From Vibrio ziniensis (GTDB taxonomy: Bacteria; Pseudomonadota; Gammaproteobacteria; Enterobacterales; Vibrionaceae): 64,000 nt of DNA. Below are positions 58,493 through 64,000 of the stretch, piece by piece. Under the pieces are notes generated by a model. The model was not told the DNA's origin. It ran no database searches and saw only the letters and a program-made list of their open reading frames with translations. A program made the translations under genes and the position numbers. The DNA is taken from contig NZ_CP049332.1 of NCBI RefSeq assembly GCF_011064285.1, forward strand, positions 744,001 to 808,000, written 5' to 3'. The stretch's first letter is position 1. Each line of letters begins with the position of its first letter.

Positions 58493-59035
58493 CTATTCAG
58501 GCAGGTTTTGTAGTACTTCAAACGCAACTTCATGACTTCCCATATCACCTTCAACAAACAGTGATTGTCCGGTGATCATCACAGATAGATCTGCAGTTCG
58601 AGACGGGGATGCGGACAGAGTATCAATCGCTTCAGGATTGAAACGTACGATTTCAACTGGCAGGTAGCTAAACTTGCCTTTGTTCTGGTTCCACCAAATA
58701 TCGGAACGTGTTTGGTAGGTATAAACCTTTACTACATCAGCGATACGTGTAGCTTTTTTGACACGATCAACATCAGGCTCGCCAAGCTCAATCCAAACTT
58801 CTGAGCGACCTTGCAGATTTTGTTGCCAAATATCAGGTTCTGTTGCCGTTGAAATACCTTTAGTAAATTGCAAATCCGGGTGGGCGTTTAAGCAAAATGA
58901 CATGATTCGAGCCATCATGCGTTCATTGGTTTCCGAAGGATGCAAAGCAACCGTCAAATTTAGCGAATCATAATAGTCACGATTCAAATCCGTTAAGGCA
59001 ATTCGAAATTTATAAATAGTGGGTTTAAGAGCCAT
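58493..59035 (-). CDS. yaeQ: YaeQ family protein
   Basis: This 180-aa protein follows the YaeQ family from start to end (LKPTIYKFRIALTDLNRDYY; later WIELGEPDVDRVKKATRIAD). The fold is nuclease-like (PD-(D/E)XK relative), with conserved acidic residues, but the biochemical function is unknown. E. coli YaeQ was once linked to suppression of an rfaH defect. No signal peptide or membrane span is present. It is convergent with the MscS-like gene and divergent from a lipoprotein gene. Confidence 0.92.
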   Translation of the reverse strand: MALKPTIYKFRIALTDLNRDYYDSLNLTVALHPSETNERMMARIMSFCLNAHPDLQFTKGISTATEPDIWQQNLQGRSEVWIELGEPDVDRVKKATRIADVVKVYTYQTRSDIWWNQNKGKFSYLPVEIVRFNPEAIDTLSASPSRTADLSVMITGQSLFVEGDMGSHEVAFEVLQNLPE

Positions 59036-59188
59036 ATTTTTATTGTCTATCCATTAAATCAGGGTAAGCACGGCTGAAATGTTCGTGTGCATTGTGTTAC
59101 TTGCGAACAGTATAAAGTAAGTGGTTGAGTTAGCGAGTACTTTTCTTGCAGTGTATGGTGCGTTTCATTCTTCCAACTCAAGTGTGGA

Positions 59189-59204
59189 TGTGACTTAGTT
59201 CAAA
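59189..59204 (+). promoter_or_regulatory. Possible CRP site upstream of a lipoprotein gene
   Basis: TGTGACTTAGTTCAAA matches the CRP consensus TGTGA-N6-TCACA at 9 of 10 specified positions. It lies between yaeQ and the lipoprotein gene, about 105 bases before the latter. Such matches arise by chance, so it is a weak candidate. Confidence 0.3.
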
Positions 59205-59308
59205 ATATTGGTGTTAAATATCGCTCAAGTTTGACGTCAAACAATAGTTAACCAAACCTTATGGTTCGTTAATGTTTTTTGCTCAACGTCATAAAGAAGG
59301 GAATTAGA

Positions 59309-59800
59309 ATGAAATATACAGCCATACTTACAACAGCGGCTCTACTTACTTTATCCGGTTGTCAATCGACTAAATCACCAGAAGAAGAGGCTATGTTATC
59401 TAACCTCTGCATGACGGGTGATTCTGCAGACCAAATGATATCAATGGAAACATTTAACGAAGCCGTGATGCAATGCGGTGGCTATGAAATTTTTACTGAG
59501 GATATGTTGTCAGACAAGAAATTTAGCTTTTCGTTTTCTGATAGTGGTGCACGTGAACTAACCTTCAGCTCTGATGGAAGTGTCAAATACTATAAAGCTA
59601 AGAAAGGCACGACAGAAGCGCTGAAATGGGTAATTACGGATAAAGGCAATCTAGTCTTGACATGGGATGACGGCTATAAATGGGAATGGGTTTTAATGTC
59701 TGAGAAGAGCAACGTTATGGCTATCAAAACATTTGCCTGGGCTGCTGATGGCTCTGATAAAGAAATCATAACGTTGGTAGCCGTGTCTTCAGCTATTTAA
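59309..59800 (+). CDS. Small lipoprotein of unknown function
   Basis: This 163-aa protein has a lipoprotein signal (LTLSGC lipobox, Cys at about residue 18). The body is predicted mostly beta strand (FSFSFSDSGARELTFSSDGS, then VLTWDDGYKWEWVLM), like a lipocalin-type or stress-response barrel. Two further cysteines (LCMTGD and QCGGYE) could form a disulfide. I do not recognise the family. The ATG at 59309 is preceded by AAGAAGGGA; a TTG-type start earlier in frame would leave the signal peptide internal. Confidence 0.78.
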   Translation: MKYTAILTTAALLTLSGCQSTKSPEEEAMLSNLCMTGDSADQMISMETFNEAVMQCGGYEIFTEDMLSDKKFSFSFSDSGARELTFSSDGSVKYYKAKKGTTEALKWVITDKGNLVLTWDDGYKWEWVLMSEKSNVMAIKTFAWAADGSDKEIITLVAVSSAI

Positions 59801-59853
59801 TTAGCTAGATACTGCTTTAAGAAAGGGGGGATGCTTTTTATTCCTCGAAACAA

Positions 59854-59877
59854 AAGAGCCAGCAAAAGCTGGCTCTT
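59854..59877 (-). terminator. Terminator of the second cold-shock gene
   Basis: AAGAGCCAGC and GCTGGCTCTT form a perfect 10-bp stem with a 4-nt loop. On the minus strand it is followed by TTGTTTCG, which gives a fair U-tract. It lies 23 bases past the cold-shock gene stop. Confidence 0.85.
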
Positions 59878-59899
59878 AAAGCATGATTAGCGAATAAAA

Positions 59900-60109
59900 T
59901 TAGATAACTTTAATGCTTTCAGCTTGTGGGCCTTTTTGGCCTTGAGTTACAACGAACTCAACTTTTTGGCCTTCAGCTAGAGTGCGGAAACCTTCGCTTT
60001 GAATTGCGCTGAAGTGTGCGAAAACGTCAGGACCGTTTTCTTGCTTAATGAAACCAAAACCTTTTGTTTCGTTGAACCATTTAACGGTACCAGTAACAGG
60101 TGTAGACAT
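59900..60109 (-). CDS. Cold-shock protein (CspA family), second copy
   Basis: This 69-aa cold-shock domain protein is a close paralogue of the one at 40897-41106. RNP1 reads KGFGFIKQE and RNP2 reads VFAHFSAI. The start [20 protein letters not shown] is nearly the same as its paralogue's. The leader contains the same ATAAGCGCC-type element 30 bases before the start, so the two genes may be regulated alike. The remaining upstream region to arfA is free of genes. Confidence 0.95.
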   Translation of the reverse strand: MSTPVTGTVKWFNETKGFGFIKQENGPDVFAHFSAIQSEGFRTLAEGQKVEFVVTQGQKGPQAESIKVI

Positions 60110-60467
60110 ATTGAGTATCCTAAAACATATTTCTTTAAAGCCGATTAGGGCGCTTATAGCGTGGAAAAATAAATTGCTATTGCGTACGACACGACGGGGG
60201 AGTTACGAGTAATCCAACGAAACAATGTGTAAACAAAGAACTTCTTTCTAGCTAAGCTTGAGTCTAGGCAATTGAATTAACTTGTCAATCGGATCTTGAT
60301 GTCAGTCGAAGCAGTGAAACAAGTTTCAATCATTTTTTTGCACTAAGCACCATTTATTTGTCATCCGAACTCACATGAATGATTAATGGAATGTTATCGA
60401 CTAGATGATGTGATTGACACTTTTTATATTCGGCGCAGAATACGCGTAATTTTTATAGGAGAGCGTG
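60110..60467. other. Divergent intergenic region with csp leader and arfA promoter
   Basis: These 358 bases hold no gene. The left part is the csp leader (element at 60139-60157). The right part carries the arfA promoter area and the AGGAGAG ribosome site at 60457-60463. Confidence 0.6.
60139..60157 (-). promoter_or_regulatory. Leader element shared by the two csp genes (copy 2)
   Basis: On the minus strand ATAAGCGCCCTAATCGGCT lies 30 bases before the csp start, matching the copy at 41141-41160 in sequence and position. Confidence 0.55.
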
Positions 60468-60671
60468 ATGAAAAAATCATTATCAACATCTCTTTCAAAC
60501 GAAGTTATTGAGACTGAATTTGGACGGGGTGTAATTAAAGACAACGCATTGAAAGCTGTTGTAACAAGTCGATTATTTAGACAACAAGTTGAGAAAGCGA
60601 AAAAAGGAAAAGGAAGTTTCAGTCGTAAAATGAAACATAAGGGACAAGAGCCCTATTCAAAAGCCGCTTAA
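60468..60671 (+). CDS. arfA: Alternative ribosome-rescue factor ArfA
   Basis: This 67-aa protein rescues ribosomes stalled at the 3' end of mRNAs that lack a stop codon, by recruiting release factor 2. The family core is clear: [20 protein letters not shown] followed by [27 protein letters not shown] supports the ATG at 60468; a GTG one codon earlier is possible. A strong hairpin (60648-60693) starts inside the coding region and has the stop codon in its loop. In E. coli such structures yield truncated arfA mRNA, so ArfA is made only when tmRNA fails. Confidence 0.9.
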   Translation: MKKSLSTSLSNEVIETEFGRGVIKDNALKAVVTSRLFRQQVEKAKKGKGSFSRKMKHKGQEPYSKAA

Positions 60672-60693
60672 TTGCTGATTTTGAATAGGGCTC
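60648..60693 (+). terminator. Hairpin enclosing the arfA stop codon
   Basis: GAGCCCTATTCAAAA (60648-60662) and TTTTGAATAGGGCTC (60679-60693) form a perfect 15-bp stem. The 16-nt loop contains the TAA stop at 60669-60671. TTTCTTT follows, so it can act as a terminator, an RNase III target, or both. Termination or cleavage here would give an mRNA without a stop codon or with stalled ends. Confidence 0.9.
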
Positions 60694-60726
60694 TTTCTTT
60701 ACCTAACTGTTGTATAACTACCTATT

Positions 60727-61890
60727 TTATCTCTCTATTTTCGGCGAGTAGATGGAATATGCCGTAATTTGCCCAGCCACAATGGCTGAAAACATAAATA
60801 GGGCAGATAAGCCAATACTTGGAATGGGTAATATAGATTGCTCAAACACCGATTGGCTCGCACTGATCAAGACTCGGCTTCCTGGAACCAGAATGATGAT
60901 GCCTTGTACAATGTAAATGGAGCCAGTTAGTTCCATCTTCTTTGCCAGCCAAGTACCGTACAAGGTAATAAGGACAGTTGTTATCCACGTCCCAACAACC
61001 CAACCCGCATCAAAACCAAGATAAAATGGTCCCCACATCCCCAATACAGCGACAGGCAGACCTAATAGGATGTCTTTTGGTCTCGCGTTGAAAATGACTC
61101 CGATAGAGACAGATAGAAGGAATAAGCCAAAGATATGCAGTAGCAGTGGTACCTCATTTTTATAGGTTGTAGCCACCGCTTGCCCCCAAATCGCCTCTCC
61201 TATGTTTAGTCCTATGACTATACCAACAAAGAGTTTAATAAGCGTTAATGCACTCTGACCGAGCAAACTAGTACCAGAAACTAAATCATTAAAAGCCAAG
61301 CACTCAAGGGAGTTTGCAATGGATAACCCGGGCACAAATAAAATTACTGCGGCGACACATAGCGCCCATACCGGAATCGGTAATCCTGTACTGGCTAAAA
61401 ATGCTACAAATATACCTGTTAGCATTGAAGCAAGAAATTCGGCTGCTATTGCTCTTCTTGAATGGCAAATCAATTGGCTTAACCAAACGATGAGCCCTAA
61501 AACTACCGATATTGCTACAGCTTCAAGAGTGCTTCCTACTAGCATTAAATAAGCTGGAGGGATTCCCATGTTGGCTAAAGCAATCACCCAATTTGCATAT
61601 CCAACGGGCTCTGGCAGTGGCTCACTACTTGGACGATTAATTCTGATAATAGTGTTGGCTAGCAGGCTAAGGTTAATCGACGCTGGCTTATGGCGTTTCA
61701 TTACCACCGCGTTATTGTCATCAGGAAATTGATAATTGATGGCCGTAGGCGTTGCTTGGATCATAACATCGACACCGTGTTTTTTTGCGTAATACTGGGT
61801 GTATTTTTCGACTTTATACGGTGCACATCCACTACGGTGAAGTGTGTCGCCAATTTCTACAATTTTGTTAATTCTGTGTTGAGACAACAT
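60727..61890 (-). CDS. ThrE-type threonine/serine exporter family protein
   Basis: This 387-aa protein has an N-terminal cytoplasmic region (IVEIGDTLHRSGCAPYKVEK, the DUF1212/ThrE start) followed by about ten membrane spans. A second ThrE half (DUF3815 type) lies in the same chain. Members export threonine and serine in Corynebacterium; the substrate in vibrios is inferred. The proline-rich stretch PSSEPLPEPVG links the soluble region to the spans. It is convergent with arfA and stands alone. Confidence 0.85.
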   Translation of the reverse strand: MLSQHRINKIVEIGDTLHRSGCAPYKVEKYTQYYAKKHGVDVMIQATPTAINYQFPDDNNAVVMKRHKPASINLSLLANTIIRINRPSSEPLPEPVGYANWVIALANMGIPPAYLMLVGSTLEAVAISVVLGLIVWLSQLICHSRRAIAAEFLASMLTGIFVAFLASTGLPIPVWALCVAAVILFVPGLSIANSLECLAFNDLVSGTSLLGQSALTLIKLFVGIVIGLNIGEAIWGQAVATTYKNEVPLLLHIFGLFLLSVSIGVIFNARPKDILLGLPVAVLGMWGPFYLGFDAGWVVGTWITTVLITLYGTWLAKKMELTGSIYIVQGIIILVPGSRVLISASQSVFEQSILPIPSIGLSALFMFSAIVAGQITAYSIYSPKIER

Positions 61891-62358
61891 GGTTTTTGAA
61901 GGCTGGGATGAAAGTGGCGTAAAGGTAGCAGAGCGGCGCTAAATTGGCGAGTGGATAGTGAGTTTTGGTTGTGAAAATATACATAAAGTTTCTATTTAAG
62001 AGTATTTAATTGGCGTGAGTTATAAGTATCCAGGCTTTTACTCTGATGACGAATAGTGAAATATTAAATTAAGCGTAATTGTTACATTTTGAAATACTTT
62101 ATTTGAAAATATTTTTGGTTAATTATATGTTAATTATTGAGCGATTGTTCATCCTATTTCTCGCAATTTCTTGTCCTTATCCTCGCTATATAGAATGTGC
62201 ATTTAACGACTAATTAACAATTCAACCAATTGTTTAATAAGTATAAGTTTTGTTGATTTTCTGACCTTGAAATAAATATATGTTGAGCGAAAATAATTAA
62301 AAATAAATTACCAAAATTGAAAGGATTCATTGCTGTCACTTAATGAGGTAGGCATGTT
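61891..62358. other. AT-rich intergenic region
   Basis: These 468 bases lie between divergent genes and are strongly AT-rich from 61980 to 62300. I see no gene or strong repeat. Promoters for the ThrE-type and the small membrane-protein genes are expected here. Confidence 0.5.
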
Positions 62359-62727
62359 ATGAAACTATTGTTGATACTAATGACGTCACTTTCTGCTGGC
62401 GTTGCTTCTGCAGCTCATATTCATTCATTTCTATTAGGCATGTCTGTTGCTTCACTTGCTGTAGGCAGTTGCTATTGGTTTGCATTTAGAAGTACTCGAG
62501 TACCTGAACTGGCAGTTTTCTTGCTGGTATGTGGTTTGCTTTCTAAGCTGGCTGTTACCGTAATTGGTGTTATGTGGGGCTTATCTGCTGAGTTGATCAC
62601 TTCACCACTTGTTTTCGCACTCTCTTACTTGTTTTTCTCGATTACTGTTACCTATTTGTGGTTCAGCTACAGAGAGAGTATTACAGAGTTGCCGAAGATC
62701 GTACGTAACCGTATGGCTCATTTGTAA
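62359..62727 (+). CDS. Small four-span membrane protein of unknown function
   Basis: This 122-aa protein appears to have four hydrophobic spans (about residues 3-20, 25-45, 52-75 and 82-102) and a short basic C-terminal tail. The shape resembles ATP synthase subunit I-like proteins, but no ATP synthase genes are nearby, so that label is not secure. A TGAGGTAGG ribosome site and a strong terminator show that it is a real, monocistronic gene. Confidence 0.7.
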   Translation: MKLLLILMTSLSAGVASAAHIHSFLLGMSVASLAVGSCYWFAFRSTRVPELAVFLLVCGLLSKLAVTVIGVMWGLSAELITSPLVFALSYLFFSITVTYLWFSYRESITELPKIVRNRMAHL

Positions 62728-62751
62728 CACACAAACAATAAGACATATAGA

Positions 62752-62775
62752 AAGGGGCCCTAAGGCCCCTTTTTG
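62752..62775 (+). terminator. Rho-independent terminator
   Basis: AAGGGGCC and GGCCCCTT form a GC-rich 8-bp stem with a 4-nt loop, followed by TTTTT. It lies 25 bases after the membrane-protein stop codon. Confidence 0.9.
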
Positions 62776-62860
62776 CTGCCTGACGTACGACTATAGTCCT
62801 AAAGTAGCGGGCATCATTTACTTATATACTTAATTGTAAATGACGTACAAAGGGACTGTT

Positions 62861-63094
62861 ATGGACATTGCATTGTTTTGGATAGAAAAAAGCATCTTAG
62901 TGGCTGGAATCATCTTTGTTTTGACCAGTGTTACGCAATATGGTCGCCGTAGCCATGATTGGAAGGGCGTCATCACTATGTTTTATAAGCGTGTTCCTAT
63001 GTCCATTTCCGAATACAAGTGGTATAGATTGGGCATAGCCCTACTAGTCTGTGCGGTTCTATTACGTATTATAGTGCTTACTCTTTGGCCGTAA
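62861..63094 (+). CDS. Small two-span membrane protein of unknown function
   Basis: This unrecognised 77-aa protein has two hydrophobic spans (about residues 5-25 and 52-75) and a basic loop between them (RRSHDWKGV). AAAGGGA precedes the ATG at 62861; the longer in-frame start at 62840 lacks such a site. It lies 101 bases before the CheY-CheC gene, in the same direction, but a shared transcript is only possible, not shown. Confidence 0.65.
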   Translation: MDIALFWIEKSILVAGIIFVLTSVTQYGRRSHDWKGVITMFYKRVPMSISEYKWYRLGIALLVCAVLLRIIVLTLWP

Positions 63095-63195
63095 TCTCTA
63101 AAGTAATCAATAACTAGTTATCTACTTTTATCCCAAATTAGATATTTGGGTATACACTTTAGAGAGTCCTAACAAATTAAAGGGAAGGTGATGAT

Positions 63196-64000
63196 ATGTC
63201 GTTTCCTGTACTCATCTGTGATGACTCAGCGCTTGCACGAAAACAGATGGCGCGTTCCCTCCCTGCGACTCTAAATGCAAACATAACATTTGCAGAGCAT
63301 GGACTAGAAGCACTGCAAATTTTGCAACAGCAAACATTTAAGCTCATGTTTTTAGATCTAACTATGCCGGAGCTAGATGGTTTCGGAACGTTAGAAGAAA
63401 TAAAGAGCAGAGGTATCTCAACACCTGTTGTTGTTGTATCTGGTGATATTCAGCCTAAAGCGAAAGAACGTGTAATGGCTTTGGGTGCTAAGGCATTCAT
63501 TCAAAAACCTATTGATGTCAATGTACTCAAAGAAGTGTTGAGAACGCTTATTGAGCCTGCTTCGTTACCCAAAATCGTCACACCTGTTTCGTTTGAACTA
63601 CCAGCACTTCGCCGACGCGATATATATATGGAAGTTGCGAACGTGGCTATTGGTCGAGCCGCGGATGCCCTCGCAAGACACTTTGATGTTTTTGTTCATC
63701 TTCCATTACCAAATGTGAACATTTTTGAAGTTACCGAGCTTCATATGGCACTTCGTGACCTTGCTGATAACGTACACGTTTCCGGGGTATGTCAAGGATT
63801 CAGTGGTGAGGGTATTGCTGGTGAAGCTTTAGTACTGCTTAGTGATACCAGTGTTTCCGATCTAAAAAAACTAATGAAAGTACCTGCGGAAAGTGAGGAC
63901 CTTGAGGAGTTGGAGCTACTGATGGATGTCTCCAATATTTTGGTGGGTTCATTTCTCAATGGTTTAGGTGCACAAGCTGAAGTTCGCTTTTTCCAAAGTT
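63196..64000 (+). CDS. CheY-CheC fusion response regulator, partial
   Basis: This protein is cut by the right edge (268 residues visible). Residues 1-120 form a receiver domain with the phospho-acceptor in MFLDLTMPELDGF and the conserved lysine in FIQKPID. The rest is CheC/CheX-like. The phosphatase motif EVANVAIGRAADALARHFD (E..N) is present near residue 146, and a second, less canonical motif (MDVSNILVGSFLNGLG) near residue 242. Such fusions dephosphorylate CheY-P, possibly their own receiver, and tune chemotaxis. GGGAAGG supports the start. The first receiver block has all key residues, so phosphorylation is expected. Confidence 0.88.
   Translation, partial: MSFPVLICDDSALARKQMARSLPATLNANITFAEHGLEALQILQQQTFKLMFLDLTMPELDGFGTLEEIKSRGISTPVVVVSGDIQPKAKERVMALGAKAFIQKPIDVNVLKEVLRTLIEPASLPKIVTPVSFELPALRRRDIYMEVANVAIGRAADALARHFDVFVHLPLPNVNIFEVTELHMALRDLADNVHVSGVCQGFSGEGIAGEALVLLSDTSVSDLKKLMKVPAESEDLEELELLMDVSNILVGSFLNGLGAQAEVRFFQS

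Overview
The window reads as bacterial chromosomal DNA from a marine gammaproteobacterium of the Vibrionaceae, most likely a Vibrio and probably its second chromosome. That placement is an inference from protein resemblance and gene content: a VCA1059-type TrmY homologue, a VcgC/VcgE-type lipoprotein, many chemoreceptors and GGDEF proteins, the MoxR/Bat cluster and a caa3-type oxidase operon. No rRNA, tRNA, CRISPR array, insertion sequence, phage or plasmid backbone gene was seen. Both ends cut through genes: an amino-acid ABC permease on the left and a CheY-CheC type protein on the right.

Layout. 1-3.2 kb: polar amino-acid ABC transporter (two permeases and a binding protein) with a divergent LysR regulator. 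3.2-11.5 kb: three diguanylate cyclases interspersed with small unknown proteins, a DnaQ-like exonuclease and a DUF3820 protein. 11.5-18.4 kb: six-gene moxR-DUF58-DUF4381-batA-batBC-batD operon. 18.7-24.9 kb: two chemoreceptors, a GNAT acetyltransferase and a phosphohexomutase. 25.3-33.3 kb: cytochrome c oxidase operon coxB-coxA-ctaG-coxC-surf1-unknown-ctaA-ctaB, with a DUF2909 gene lying antisense in the middle. 33.3-40.8 kb: metallo-beta-lactamase-fold hydrolase with divergent TetR regulator, DAHP synthase (aroG), MATE transporter, an Aer-like chemoreceptor and a trmY-GFA pair. 40.9 kb: a cold-shock gene. 41.5-48.3 kb: D- and L-lactate oxidation operon lldE-lldF-lldG-dld with divergent LysR regulator. 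48.3-64 kb: a Fur-box-preceded unknown gene, a Lon-type protease, lipoproteins, a DsbA-like protein, a GH13 glycosidase, peptidase T, an MscS-type channel, YaeQ, a second cold-shock gene, the ribosome-rescue factor arfA, a ThrE-type exporter, small membrane proteins and the CheY-CheC protein.

How it fits together. The oxidase operon carries structural subunits, the copper chaperone (Cox11/CtaG), SURF1 and both heme-A-making enzymes, so it is nearly self-sufficient for building a caa3-type terminal oxidase. The lactate operon supplies two quinone-linked or cytochrome-linked lactate dehydrogenases that could feed the same respiratory chain. Three GGDEF proteins, three chemoreceptors and the CheY-CheC protein make the window rich in motility and surface-lifestyle signalling.

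No wholly new multi-gene system stands out. The strongest unusual signals are regulatory: a perfect 15-bp hairpin that encloses the arfA stop codon, a 25-bp perfect palindrome in front of the lactate LysR gene, a near-perfect operator pair in front of the tetR gene, a Fur box before an uncharacterised gene, a terminator facing the wrong way that may end a small RNA at 54.4 kb, a shared leader element in the two cold-shock genes, and in-frame coding repeats in ctaA and batBC. All coordinates and motifs were read by eye; no database search was run.
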